Of a DNA stretch of 64,000 nucleotides, positions 1 through 12,800 are shown in pieces. The stretch is from Baylisascaris procyonis (lineage: Eukaryota; Nematoda; Chromadorea; Rhabditida; Ascarididae). A program made the translations under genes and the position numbers. Positions within the stretch are counted from its first letter, which is position 1. Every line of letters begins with the position of its first letter. The stretch is from contig JAZARR010000171.1 of assembly GCA_037389465.1 (NCBI GenBank), forward strand, positions 4,859,001 through 4,923,000. The letters are read 5' to 3'. The notes below the pieces were generated by a model. That model saw nothing but the letters and a program-made list of their open reading frames with translations, did not search any database and was not told the DNA's origin.

Positions 1-312
1 AAAATACTTCCGGTCTATAGCAAAGAAAGATTTATTAACTTATAAACCTTCAATATATATTTACATATATGAAGAGCGGTATTTACTTATACGAATAACA
101 GTTCTCACATAATGTTGGCTTGATTAGCTCTAAGGATGATCTCGTTTAGTTCATCTACCATCTGTGGATTATTTACGCTCACTTCCTTCCTCCAATTTTT
201 TCACAAATAGAAACCCCATATCGACAAGTGAATGTGAAACAAATAATTCACTGCTAGAAATTTGATCCTCCGCAAAAACAATTCATGAGCATTGAATAAA
301 AGTGATAAAAAC

Positions 313-315
313 AAA

Positions 316-354
<39 letters not shown>

Positions 355-403
355 ACAGGTAAATAAATAAATAAATAAATAAATAGACAAATAGATAAAT
401 AAA
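313..403. repeat. (TAAA)n microsatellite
   Basis: TAAA run with minor changes; translated on the minus strand as an artificial YLFI protein. Confidence 0.97.
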
Positions 404-1645
404 ACACGGCAAATAAAAACACTCTTAATAAAGGGATAAACATAAAATATGTCCGCTCGCATAATTTTTCGGCTATAGTTAGAGACAGGCTACTGATGGA
501 TGTTATCGGAATTCACATTTATAATATTGCTCACCGAAAGGAATAGCTGAAATATGGGAGCAACCCGAATCATTTTCATAGGTAAATTCACTCTAAATCT
601 TACAATTATGGAATCGGCGTCGGATTTTAGTGCCTTTTTTTTTTTAAAGAGACAATTTCAATGTAATTCAATTTTAATCAACATATAAAATAAAAACAAA
701 ACTTCGATGGACAAGGGAAATACTCCTTGGAAAATGCAAAAATTTTGCAACATCCGATAGATTTACCTTCTCTGGAAAAATTCACTACTTGCAATTTTTT
801 CTCTGCAAATTTGTAATGGCACGAAAAGTCCAGCGCTTTTATCTGAATGTATTTGTATGTCGTTCTGTCTGCCAAATAATTTCAGTTGAAAATTCTACTT
901 CGAATAGCTCCTGCACTATTGCACCGCCGTCTTAAATCGGCTCAATTAAAGAAGTTCAATAGTCTAATAATCTTTCATTTCTTATGGATTGTATGATCTA
1001 GATCAACATTCATTTATGTGAATTTATGCAAAACGATTTGAATATTTGCATATTTGTCTTATGTATTTGTGTATTTGCAATATGCCGATATCGCATATCA
1101 AAATATGCAAACACATTTACCTATTCCAATAGAAAACTAAATACGGTAATTACAGTATTTCAACTGAATAGAAGCTATTGCTTTATTTCATGCATGCGCA
1201 AATCTCGAATACCTATAACCCCAAAAATAAGCATCCCGACGGTCATGTACTTTCTATCTATTTTGCTCGTAAAGTATAAGGCTAAATTTCATTTGCATAA
1301 ATTATTTTGCTCTCTATACCTTTCATTTGAATAATTTTGCGTCTTTTTTTGGCTAAATTTCATCCATAAAGATACGGGCAAAAAAAACGATTATTTCCAG
1401 AAAATCCTAATAAATCGCAAAGATTTATTTAAAAAATATGTGAATTTTAAATTGACGCTTCATTCGCACCATTATTTTATAACACAAAAAATTGGTTTTT
1501 CTTCGATAGCTTAGTCAGTGTAAAATTTAAATTTGTTTGGGTGAAAAATACGCGCAATTTTTCGGTGATTTTAAATTTCTATAATTTACTTTGAAAATAT
1601 AAAGGATACACGTCATACCTATCGAATTCTGTTACTCTAGCTTCA

Positions 1646-1690
1646 ATGATCAGTGGTCAGTGGTCAGTGGTCAGTAGTCAGTGATCAGCG
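1646..1690. repeat. Heptamer repeat (TCAGTGG)n
   Basis: Six to seven copies of a 7-bp word TCAGTGG with small variants. Confidence 0.85.
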
Positions 1691-2984
1691 ATTAAAACCG
1701 TCGCACGGACATTGCACACAGAAAACTGGCTTTCATTACTACATTGTTATAGGTAACGAGACATAATGTTATAAGTAGAATATTAATAAATAGTAATATT
1801 AGAATACTTACGAGAGGTAATAACAATAATTTTTGCATAGCCCATCAATAAAGCCGGTGTTTGCTGGTGCGTGGGTGGGGTACGTATTTGAGTGCAAGCA
1901 TGCGCTCGTATAATTGTTTACTTGCATCCTGAATTAACATCTCAACGACCATGATACCCTCTATATACTTTGCTTGTAAAATTCATACACTTTTTTTAAA
2001 ACAGAAAATCTGCATATTTTGAAAGCTTTTTTTTGAAACAAGTCTACCACTAATAGTATAAAATTAGTAATATATAAATAACAATATAATAAAGAAACGA
2101 TGATTAGAATACTTGCCAATATAAATAAAGCAAAAAGAAGAGATGCGTAGGAAGTATAGAGTTGTAAGAAAAAAATCTAAAAGTATAGAGTTGTAAGAAA
2201 AGAATCTAAAGCTTCCAACAGTCAAAAGTATGCTACTATAAAGCGAGATCTGGTTTCTTTCATAGCTTCATCGCTATATACAGGTAAATAGCCGATGAAT
2301 ATTATTACAGGTGATGAGGTTAGCAGAACTATTTTCGAGAGGGAAACACATTTAGTGCCATAGTGAACGACTGGAATTAAAAAGAACTTATGAATAGAGA
2401 AAAAGAATAGCAAAAAAATGAAAAGAACGTTGAAAAAATTAAGTAAAGCTAAACACATTACCAATCACGTCATTATTATTTATTTATTTCAAAAAAAAAA
2501 AACATGGAATATTTATAATAAATTGAAAAGTGTAATTTTTTTCTTTCGCAATTTTCATTAAAATCTATCTTATTTTAGCATTTCTCTTATATCATAGGTT
2601 TGTACGTTGATTAGCCATTTTCAAACCTTTTTTTGAGGTAAAATCTATTGCTGAAATGAATCCCTTATAATATAAATCGTATCCATGAGAGATAATTGAA
2701 ATGAACAATTGTTGCGTTTGATTGAATCGTGATCGATTCTTTTATTAAAGTGCTTCTTTTTTCATGCGTATTTATTCGTATATTTGATTTTTTGATAAAT
2801 TAGAGGTTAATTGAGTTTGTGGACATTTTAAAAAATTCAAGGCAATTTTATAAGTAATAATATTCAATGTGATGTTTCGGATTAGCAATAACAACAACAA
2901 CCATGGCTATGCGTTGATAAATTTTTGCAAAAATCGACATAGTGGATCGCACAAGGACATCCCCCTCACCGGAAAAAAATGCAG

Positions 2985-3089
2985 CAAATTAGTGTAGCCC
3001 GGATAGTCACAAAAGGTGCATTGTGCACATCCTGTTTAGCAGGATGTGCACAATGCACCTTTTGTGATTATCCGAGCTACACTAATTTG
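2985..3089. repeat. Foldback: 50-bp inverted repeat with 5-base loop
   Basis: Arms 2985-3034 and 3040-3089 match at 48 of 50 positions around the loop TTTAG. The two differences are transitions, so one of them remains a G-U pair in RNA. It is followed at once by a long (TA)n run. It may be a foldback/MITE-like element or a template for a long hairpin RNA. Confidence 0.9.
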
Positions 3090-3093
3090 GTGC

Positions 3094-3094
<1 letters not shown>

Positions 3095-3179
<85 letters not shown>
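3095..3179. repeat. (TA)n microsatellite
   Basis: About 42 uninterrupted TA units. Confidence 0.99.
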
Positions 3180-3182
<3 letters not shown>

Positions 3183-3323
3183 AGCGATGCATTCAACTAG
3201 GTTTTGAATTGAAAATTTTTCCCAAACTTATGGGCAATTTGATGATTTGGAGCATTTGAGTGACGACAGCACTTATATGTTGCTCTCATTTGAAGCACTC
3301 ATGCGCACCCCATCTATGCTTGA

Positions 3324-3557
3324 ATAGAGCAACGGAAAAGTGCTCTTTATGAGACAATTGATGCCGCTATTTGTCAATCAGAATATTGGAGAACATACAT
3401 TCAGGAAACGGACATACAAATGTCACGTTGCGCATTCAGAATGTCTAAACGTTGTTCCACCTCAGAAAATACTGCTAAAAAGAGGGAATCATTAAGACGG
3501 AAGGATTTATCCGCAAATACGAAGTTATTAGTGAATCGTTCCTATCCAGAGCGATAA
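3324..3557 (+). CDS. Exon-like open stretch, possible terminal exon
   Basis: A 77-codon open frame, not started by ATG, preceded by an acceptor-like TTGAATAG (ends 3327) and closed by TAA at 3555-3557. Its composition is protein-like, with mixed charged residues and tryptophan (ALYETIDAAICQSEYWRTYI, then SENTAKKRESLRRKDLSANT). A second frame is also open over part of the block, which weakens the case. It lies just after the foldback and (TA)n at 2985-3179, so it may equally be debris of a mobile element. No family recognised. Confidence 0.28.
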   Translation: MEQRKSALYETIDAAICQSEYWRTYIQETDIQMSRCAFRMSKRCSTSENTAKKRESLRRKDLSANTKLLVNRSYPER

Positions 3558-4789
3558 TAACATTCGTAGAATACAGTCTTTCTACGTGTAATTTATACTA
3601 ATGTCTTAAGCACTTTTTTAGAAAGCCATGTAATTTTAAGTGTATGAACTCAATGAAACCATTCATCGAAGGTTTATACCTGCCAAAACCCGTTGACTCA
3701 ATAACAAATAGCCGTAACATGCATTTGTTACAGACCATTCTGTGTTATTTAGCAACTTCATTACAGGCTTAGCAGGTTTAGTGGTCATCAACAAGTAAGC
3801 GTTTTTCATTTACCTATGGGTATCTGTGGGCGTTTTTTCGTTGTTTAACGGAATTGTAAAGATTGGTTAATACATTTTATACGCCTACATTCATTTAAAC
3901 GATCTAAAAATGTCCATATCCAGTATTGTAATTTACTATAATTAATTTGAAATCAATAATTAAATGAATCGAATAATTATACATCGTTGAGAAGTATTAT
4001 GATTAAATTCAAAAATAGTATAATACACAATTTTTCAGCATTATAAATAAACCTAAACACCTCTCGGAAAATGAAATATATTAGTGAAGTTTTTTTTGTT
4101 TAAAGGAAAAATGCCAACGATAATTTTTACGTATAAAAAAATTCAAAAATATTTTGCAAAGCAAAAAAAAAAGGAAAATTCAATAAAAGAATTTGATGGT
4201 GATATAAAAATGCGGAAAATATTTATAAGAAAAATATTTATGGAATAAAATTACTGCTTCAATGGATAATGAATTCTAATGAATATTGACATACCAAACA
4301 TAGCAGCATCAACGTTGGCCTCAATTAATTCGAAAAAAGACTCATTCACTTAAGATAACTACGATTTACTTAGAGCCATACGAGCAGTAAATCTGCAATC
4401 TCATCTATGAAAAATACTTACAAAGGTTCATTTTAAACCGAACTGAATAATAAAAATTCCGGTTGAATAAAAGTATTTAATAGAGCATTTGACCGGATAA
4501 ATGGAAAAGAAATTATTAAACCGAATATTTAAAAGAAATAAAAATATATATGAAAGTACTGGTCTAGTATACATCTCTGCATAACTTTTACTTCACTAAC
4601 ATTTGCAGTAAATAAAATAATGCGCAAGAAAATCCCTTCATGCAATAGATAATTCGACTATTCGCACAAATATTCTGCAAAAGGACCGTTTTACCCCTAC
4701 CCCCCACCATCGACCGAAAGTGCAAATCGACCAGTGTAAAAATCATATATTTTTATCGAAAGTGATCGATCGACACGAATTGAAGCGTA

Positions 4790-4910
4790 TCAGATCATTC
4801 GCTGATTTTCGTAATTCTAACTTCGTTTGTTGTCAAGTTAAAGCTATTGGAGACACGGACTGACAGACACAGACGGACACGCAGACCCACAAGAATAGTA
4901 CTCATAAACT
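4790..4910 (-). repeat. GACA/TGTC-rich dispersed repeat, copy 1
   Basis: Minus strand reads TCTGTGTCTGTCAGTCC next to a word AGAATTACGA that also occurs in the 55.2-kb copy. Related copies: 10.6, 53.8 and 55.2 kb. Confidence 0.5.
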
Positions 4911-5890
4911 TGCCGATGCCATGTGAGCATCTAAAGAATGGAACATTGGGAAATGACCTTTGCAATATTGAGTAGGGACGTTCCACATTTAGCACTAAAT
5001 CACATTACGCACGAATCTATTCATTATGGGCGAATTTTTGTCATTCTTTTTTGCTCGAATTTCCACAAAACATATTGGTGAACACGGAAGTTGAGACCGT
5101 AGATGAAGGAAAATAAGCAATAAGTGGTCAGCAAAAATGCGACTGAAAATCTTTTTATATAATTTTTTGGCAACGATTTTTTTGTGAAGTGTTTGGTAAG
5201 CAATATTTGATATTAGCAGTGCCTGATAGAAGCAATATCTGACCATGAACGATACCTGTCACAGGTAATAGCTATTATAAGCAATATATAAAACGAGTAG
5301 AGCCTATATAATTTATGTCATTAACCAAACCTTGCGGAACCACTACCCGATACAAGCAAAACTTAATAAAAAAAAAAACAATACCTATACCTCAATATAA
5401 GAAATACTTGACATAAACAAAACCTTATACAAATTGTACCTACACCATCCATCTTAACTCATATGGAACATAAAAAATAAAATCATTCAAATTACAAAGC
5501 TATTTTAGCAATTAAATGCGCCTCTTCTTGAATATGATCACCATTTTTACACTTATTCAAGATAGAAGAATTCTTTTTTTTTGGTAAAACTGAAATGAAA
5601 ATTGAAAGAACTAAAATTGCGATTGAAGAGCGCATTAATAGGTGATGAATTTCCGTTCCGGATTATAGGTTTAGCTTCATGCATTATTCGAATAACATAT
5701 CCTGACAAGTCAATCTTCAGTTATTAATCGTAAATCCACACTATTCTGTCTATAGATTAGATATGAAAGGGATTAAATCCTCTGACCTTAAAGTTAAGAT
5801 GAAACTGACGTCAGTGATATTCGTGTTATAATCACGCCAAAATGTTCATGTCTACTTCATTCTTTACGAAATTCTAAAATTCTTTCATTT

Positions 5891-5919
5891 ATACATATAT
5901 ATATATACATATATTTATA

Positions 5920-5984
<65 letters not shown>
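5891..5984. repeat. (TA)n microsatellite, interrupted
   Basis: TA run with a few TACA and TTTA interruptions. Confidence 0.97.
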
Positions 5985-5985
<1 letters not shown>

Positions 5986-6763
5986 GAGTGCTCCTATTTA
6001 AAAATTAAAAAAAACTTTTTTGTGAAAGAAAGAGAGGCTTTCTTTCAAATGGAATCATTCGCCTAAGGAACGACCGCATAATTTCGTTGAAATTTACAAT
6101 TAGCAAAAATGCTACAGGCATCAATCGCTAAAAAGAATTTTATCGATACAGTAGGAAAATAAAATATTCAAGAGATAGAATATTAAAAATTTAATCGTAT
6201 CTCGAATTGAATAAATGAACAAATAAAAATGAAATCAACAAAGAATTATATGCATTCTTGAATATCTCAATGAATGTTTGAAGATGCTTAATGCAAAAAT
6301 GTTTTATTATGGATGTATTTTTAAGTGGGACGCATTTAGCATTTATATTGAAAACATTTTCGTATTTGTTCCATTCTATGCGGAAAAATTTTCGATTTCA
6401 TTTAACTGTATGCTTCATAGCGATCGAATAAAACGGAAGATTCAAAGAGCTAATGTAACCATGATATTATTATTTTTTTTTACAATTTCATTTAGCATAG
6501 CTAAAAATTTGCATAACTTAACAAATAAGGAATATAATTATATATATTGAACCTATTGCTTGAAAAATCTTTTATAAAAGATTTGTATTTTTTTTTTTTA
6601 ATATGTGCTGAGTCATAAAAAATTTGCAAAGTAATTCCACTGATTATGAGATATTTGTAGATTTTATTATATCGCAAATGATTGAGACGATTTTCGAATT
6701 TCATAGCTTTAGTTTGAAATTTAATTGAGAATATCATCCTATGATGATTCAGTTGAAATATCC

Positions 6764-6791
6764 AAGTTCGGGAACTTTCAAGTTCCCGAAC
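6764..6791. repeat. Short inverted repeat
   Basis: AGTTCGGGAACT and AGTTCCCGAACT form 12-bp arms with a 4-base loop in otherwise AT-rich sequence. Confidence 0.6.
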
Positions 6792-7019
6792 TATTGCTTT
6801 AATAGCTTTCAAGTTGAAACAATCGATCAGAAAAACATCACATCCATAAATATGCATTACATTTACACATTTTGAAAAATGTTAAAAAAAATAGAGCATT
6901 TCAAAAATGTTGTATATCTTCAAGAACTGTCGAACAATGCAAAAACTACAAGCATTCACAAGAAAGACACTCGAGAGCATTGCGGGCACTCCGTTAGAAT
7001 GAGAGCGTTGCCCACTCAT

Positions 7020-7207
7020 CTATTCATTAAATAGGCACCATCTAAAGTTCGATCTATTCAACACTTCGACCGCTTGGTTTTGGCTATTTTGCTTTAGAAG
7101 ATCGATCGATTGAGGGCATTTTTGACTATCGACGAGCAGTAACTGATTGATCAAATCGAATATGGATATAAGAAAGAGCGATTGAGTCGATTCGGCCAGC
7201 AAAATTT
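7020..7207 (-). CDS. Exon-like open stretch, possible terminal exon
   Basis: On the minus strand an ATTTTAG acceptor at about 7208-7214 opens a frame of about 62 codons that ends with TAG at 7020-7022. The translation is protein-like (LLLVDSQKCPQSIDLLKQNS; VEVLNRSNFRWCLFNE) and the base composition is higher in GC than the flanks. Upstream minus-strand frames at 7563-7787 (with WSSFLECLAYAMFCYALW) might be earlier exons but I cannot join them with confidence. Function unknown. Confidence 0.25.
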
Positions 7208-8243
7208 TATAAGATGCTAAAATGACTTCAAATTATATTGGCGAATTATTATTAATCCTGGCATATATTTCCGCAGATAAATAAACTCATCATAACAGAA
7301 ACGGTGTATATTTGTGCTAAATATTAACAACATACGAGAGTATAACAGCTCGAAATTATAATAAAACCATCTATTTATATAGTATACTCTATTTATTAAG
7401 AAGTCATATTGCATTACGAACAAATTTTTAATGCAAAAAGGAGTGCTGAGATTGAATAAACATCCTAAGATGAAATAATCTTATCCTTCATAACACGTAG
7501 GAGGGAAATAGAAATTCCTAGATTTGAGACAAATTTGTGAGCATTTTTCTTCATATGTCACCTTACAATCGTTTTCGATTCGTCAATATCGAAGAAAAAA
7601 AAAAAAAAAAGCCGGCGAACAATATAATTGAAAGCATATAATTTGAAAAAAACGCTTCTGAATTCTGCAAACATCGAACACAAACCCACGCATCAACGCT
7701 ATAAACCATGTTATTTGCCTTATCCCATAGGGCGTAGCAAAACATTGCATAAGCTAAGCATTCTAAAAAGCTAGACCACCAAGCCATTTAAGCGTTTAGA
7801 TCTTTGCACTTTTCTATTTCTATCCCTCTCATCTATCGCCGAATGAAAGAGATAAAGCAATAACACTGCAATAACATTGATGCAAATCGTTGCGTTGCAT
7901 TTTTCTTTTTTTTTTTTTTTTTTTTTTGAAAGCTACTTCTATAAGAAAAATTTACTAGAATGGTAAGCTCGAAGAACGTTTTTTTTAATTTATTTTTTTT
8001 AATTCACTTCATAATTGTAAAATGCATCGAATTTGAATGAGATGTGTCATATACGATAAGGGAGAGGGTTGAAGAAGAGGGCGATCATCTGGAATGACGT
8101 GAACGGCGCCTCATCTGGGCTGTATTTTGCAGATTTGTATAGAATCTAGCGCTTAACTTTCCCTTTAGAGTTGTTATCAACGAGTTATCTACCGATGCGA
8201 TATATTTTAAGATTTGATGAATTCAGTGCAATTAAAATTTCGT

Positions 8244-8345
8244 AAGTCGGGGCTCCAAGATGGCAACTGATGATTCATTCGAGTTGGAGTGCATTTCATA
8301 GGCCGGGCTCCGAGACGACAGCTGATGATGATTCATTCGAGCATT
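8244..8345. repeat. Imperfect tandem pair
   Basis: GGCTCCAAGATGGCAACTG...ATTCATTCGAG and GGCTCCGAGACGACAGCTG...ATTCATTCGAG are two diverged copies about 60 bases apart. Confidence 0.7.
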
Positions 8346-10609
8346 TGAGGAATCCGATTATATAATGACGCATTTGAGGTGATCATGAACATTATTTATT
8401 TAATTACTTCAATTATGGACCATTTTTTTGTAATAAAAATTTCCATTTTCATCGCAATCCAGCAATCCGCGACGAATGTGATATCCTGTTTTGTTTTTTT
8501 TTTCAAATTTCTGAAAAAATTGGCTCTAGGAAAAAATAATCTCAATAGACCTTTCAATATGATTTTCATTTTCAATGTCGCGATGTTAATCAATAAATTG
8601 GTTGGTTCTTTCTTCGCAGAATTTCGGAGGGGAAGAGGGGATAAGGGGGTGGGAGGAGTTGGTGGAAGAGGGTGTAGATCAACGTTGTTAAATGTGCGAT
8701 GAAAGGACCACTCACGAAAACCGTGTGTGCATTTTGATATACTAAATGAGAAAAGGGAACTATCATATTCAGCTATTATATATCCGGAATGGCCGAAATT
8801 CCGCATAGTTGATACGGAATAATTTTCCTGAATGAAACGGAAAATCCGATTGTATCATGACGAAAACGTTTGCAATGAAAAGCTAAAAAATTGCTTTATT
8901 GCAGATTGCTATCGACCGAGACGAAAATAGGCATCCTTAAATAAACATACATTAAGCGGTTGCGTTGATTATTTGACGAATCAAATAAACAACGTAAACG
9001 GAAAAAAATATTCATTACGTAGGTGTGTCTGCAAGTATAATGATGCGCTATAATGTACAGCATATCGTATCTAAAATTATTGCTCTTATGTTTCGCCCAT
9101 ATGCTTAAATATGTAAATTTCTCAAGCCATTAAATTTGCATATACATTCAATTATGCGCTGCTATTGAAGAATCTATTTTTTTTTCTAAATATTTTTTAA
9201 AATTTTCTCTTTCGAAAATTGAATGATTTTCGCCGAAAAGAACTCGAAGATCCACCATAAAATGGAATCAAAGATTATTGAGCGGAATTAAATGACAGTT
9301 GTTCACACGGCGCTAAGAAGATATAAACAATTTAAAGATCCCTGATGTAATTATAACTTTTTTAGCATAGAACATCTTTCAAGTTCAATTCTATGTAAAT
9401 TATAGACAATGAAAATATTCAGAATTTTTTCTAACGATTTATTATTATTAAATTTTTTCATTTTTTATGGTATTATTCTTTTATTCAAATAAGAAACGTT
9501 TTATTTTCCGCATATTTCAACGCAAATTTTTAAATAACTATAAAAATATCCTTTATGCCAAAAATGTCATTTATTGGACATATTTATTTAGGCATTTATG
9601 TCATAATATAATTGTGCCATAGCATGGAATGTCATAGTGTTCTCATCATTAAAACATAGTTATTTCAATAAATATTTTATATTTTTTTATATTGATATTA
9701 TTTTATAAATTTTTTATTTTATATTTATAAAAAAAATATTTTATAAATATATTTTTATATAATATTTATATGAATATTTTATCGATACACAAATTGATAA
9801 TCACTCTATTATTTCAATGTTGTATTTTAATAAAAAATGGAGATTTATAAGCCAATAATGACAAATTGATGAGTCAAATTTAAGTGAGAAAATTCTAATA
9901 ATAAACCATTTCAAACATTATGAGATAACTGCTATTGCTGAAATATTAAGATTTGGCAAGCCGTCCAAAAAAAAACCTTTTTCTAAATTTTCGTAGATTT
10001 TTTTGAACAAAATTTGCAAAAAAAATCAAGAAAAAAGAATTTTCAAAAATTTTCACTTCATTTTATGAAAATATGAAATGTTCGTCATAGATTGAAAAAA
10101 AAATTGAAAAATTATATTGTATCGAGTTGAAATACTGAGATCATTGAGATCGGATTATGCCTAGAGAGGCTGAACAAAACGCACTGCTAGATTAGTGGCT
10201 ATTATGAAAGAACAATTAATTTCAATCTTACAGAACAAAAAAGTCTCGTCGAGTAGTAGTTTTGTTTGTGCGATTCAATTCTCTTTCATTGCATTTCCAT
10301 TTTAATGACAGCCTCTATAAAAAAAAATTTTCATTAAAATATGAGCAAAATTGAGCATTAAAATCAGTGGGAATTGCAACATATGCGCTATGCTTGTGAA
10401 CTGTTCAAGTTCGAATATCGAAATAAATGGAAAAACGCATCCAGAAAAGTTGGCACAATTTGCACTTTTTGTAATCGACTTATCTAAACAACCGCTTGCA
10501 CATCTTACCAATTAAAAAATGAAATAAGCAGAATAATAGCTTCCCATTTGAAGTGGATTCAAAATCGATCTACAAAAAAATTGATAAATCATTATAAAAA
10601 GAAATATAG

Positions 10610-10745
10610 GAGTTCTCGCTAGCACGAATACTGTACTCGCAACGCTCCGTCGCTCTAGCTTTGATGCCCATTGAGTTGAAACAGTTGACAGACAGATAAA
10701 CCAACAAACCGACAGACAAAGACATGCACTTACGAGACTAATTTT
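10610..10745 (-). repeat. GACA/TGTC-rich dispersed repeat, copy 2
   Basis: Minus strand contains TTTGTTGGTTTATCTGTCTG followed by TCAACTCAATGG, closely matching the 55.2-kb copy. The open frame over it is a translation of this repeat. Confidence 0.6.
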
Positions 10746-11873
10746 GGAATGCAAATTTTCGAGAATGTTGGAAGCGAGATTTGCAATATTTCGTTGAGAA
10801 ATATCGTTCATCGAATGTGAATATTTTCAATTCAATAAAATTTTGCAAATTGGTAATTATTTTTTATATGTTTTCATCATCTCATTTTATGCATTTTTAG
10901 TGATATGTTCATAAAACTTTTCCATAGAAAAGACAGGAAAGAATTGCTATTGGTTATTCGAAAGTTCAACACAATAAAATAACGATTTTTATAATGAATG
11001 TAATAAAGTTAGTCTGAGATAATCAAGCCAAGTTACCCCCAAGGGAAAGTACTGCCAAAACAAATATGGGAAATCCATTAGAAATCAGCAACAACGTTGG
11101 TAATAATTAGCAACGAACGTAAAGCTGTTATTATTTTAGCTAACGAAAGGAGGCTATTGTGATACATATGAAACGTAATTGCGGAAGGAGTAGGTTAGGT
11201 GAAGGAAGAGAATGTGAGGGGAGGGGTGGGGAGGGGGGGTGTGCAAAGGGTCACTCAACATCTAGTTTCTAATCGTTACAACCAATTCTATGCTATAGAA
11301 TTTGCTCTCGTCTATCACTTAGAACTATAACCATCTATGTGATAAAGTATATACTAAACTGCCGCGTGTTTTCTGTCACTTTTACTATCAAAAGCACATC
11401 CCCCTAATAACCTAAAATTAATTTCTGAAATATATACTTCCCAAATATCAAGTACCATCCGAACAGTAATATTCCAAGCAATTTTTGTGTTGAACATTTT
11501 ACAAAAGCAGTAACTAAGAAATAACAGCAAGAAGGGAAAAAGTGGAGGAGTGGTGGGGAAAGGGGATGGGGAAGGGAAGAAAGGGGAACGAGAAAAGATG
11601 GACATTAAGGTGAAGCAGACCAAAACGTCAGAACAAGCATTGCTATCATTGAGGAATTAATAGATGCATGGACAATCCGCTTTAATGGGGCAAAAAGGCA
11701 CTCGTTGATGCATTGAACGTGTCGCAATACTGCATTTAAATATTCATTAGATATGTCTAATTTGCATAAAATCTGCAATGTTATTTAAAAAAAAAAAAAA
11801 TTCATCAAAGGCAAGTAGACAAAGTGTCTATGAGATTCTCGGTAAGATTTGGCTTGCTAAGTCTAATAAAAAG

Positions 11874-11941
11874 AAGCGCACAGACACTTAGGCATAAAGC
11901 GCACAGACGCTTATGCATAAAGTGCACAGATAGTTAAATAC
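11874..11941. repeat. Tandem repeat, 23 bp x about 3
   Basis: Three diverged copies of AAGCGCACAGACGCTTATGC plus three bases. Confidence 0.8.
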
Positions 11942-11944
11942 ACG

Positions 11945-12800
11945 TAAGCATTAGTGTTCCGAATTCACCGCCATCCTCCTTATGGGAATCCAGCATAAAG
12001 ATGACTCAAAAATTTCGTATCACGGCCGCCTTAGTGGCCAAAAATTAAGTGCCCACCGCAGGGGCCTCTGCATAGAGTAGTTTTCTGAACCGAGAAGCGT
12101 TTTCAACCTATTATGAGAAGAATACAGATCGCGGATCAACGCAAATATCTCTAACATATAAAAGAGCTCTGTGACGAGGCACGAAATCAAAACCTATGTA
12201 AATCAAATGATGTCCAAAAAAAATCTATCGTTTTTAGAGTTTCACAATGAACCATCCGCTCTCCCCTTCTCTCATATTTGCCTACTATTTTTGTCGTCTA
12301 AAAGAAATACTCATAAATTTCAAAAAACGAATAACAATAGCAACAACGTTTGATTATAATGAATGAACGAGCGATCAACAACGATATCAAAAACTGATAC
12401 TACCAATTTATCACGATTTTTTAACTATACCCTAGTATAGTTTAGCTCCCCTTAAAGTCTCGAAAGTCTATACTCTATTATATTTCGCCACCTTCAGAAC
12501 TTCTTAAGCTAGATTATACTATATTTTAGGGCATCGGAAGTTGCATAAAACATGCTGTAGCATTCTTTTTGTGAAAAGGATATAACGCAATAGCATGAAT
12601 ATTATGAAAATGGTCTCATAATAAAACGAAGCATTTCCCGACCTTTCGTTCCACGCAGAAGCCCCTTCTTCTCTAAACAAAATTCTTCAGAATGCAATGA
12701 CCCTTGCGCGAAGCCCTACGGGGACGTGAAAAGCTCCCAAATCCCCTTGGGGTGATATTATTCGTCATGTCACATAGCGGAGGTCATCTTCCCTATACTA
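11945..12800. other. Two GC-elevated non-coding blocks
   Basis: 11945-12130 and 12640-12800 have raised GC with no credible frame. The first includes a dyad GGCC...GGCC; the second includes CCCTACGGGG and CCCCTTGGGG dyads. The piece between them is AT-rich with one weak ORF. Probably fragments of old repeats. Confidence 0.35.

Larger units (their letters stand above)
1..2984. other. AT-rich stretch without a supported gene
   Basis: Holds the (TAAA)n run, ATTTGCATA-type words at 1050-1310 and the heptamer repeat. A minus-strand hydrophobic ORF (2222-2464) could be a lone receptor exon but lacks convincing splice sites. Confidence 0.6.
3560..7015. other. AT-rich stretch without a supported gene
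   Basis: Contains a GACA repeat, a (TA)n run and a short inverted repeat. A 118-codon minus ORF at 6501-6857 has an AT-driven composition (poly-K, many I/F/Y) and is not taken as a gene. Confidence 0.55.
7800..11870. other. AT-rich stretch without a supported gene
   Basis: Contains the tandem pair at 8.25 kb, a G-rich purine island (8624-8680), a GACA repeat and another purine island (11185-11245, 11535-11600). The ORFs at 8.4-8.8 kb on both strands run through the purine tract. Confidence 0.6.

Noticed and set aside
201..443. 80-codon minus-strand hydrophobic ORF
   Set aside because: It is a translation of the (TAAA)n microsatellite (YLFI repeats).
2222..2464. Minus ORF with hydrophobic segments, possible receptor exon
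   Set aside because: No receptor motif such as FIYRY or an IP-containing TM6, and no convincing splice borders.
6501..6857. 118-codon minus ORF
   Set aside because: Composition follows local AT richness (I, F, Y, K), no domain, and part lies over a poly-T tract.
8379..8806. 107- and 136-codon ORFs on opposite strands
   Set aside because: They overlap on both strands and depend on a purine tract; no splice or start evidence favours either.
10302..10811. Two adjacent minus ORFs with a cysteine-rich stretch
   Set aside because: The cysteine-rich part (CLCLSVCW) is the TGTC-rich dispersed repeat in translation.
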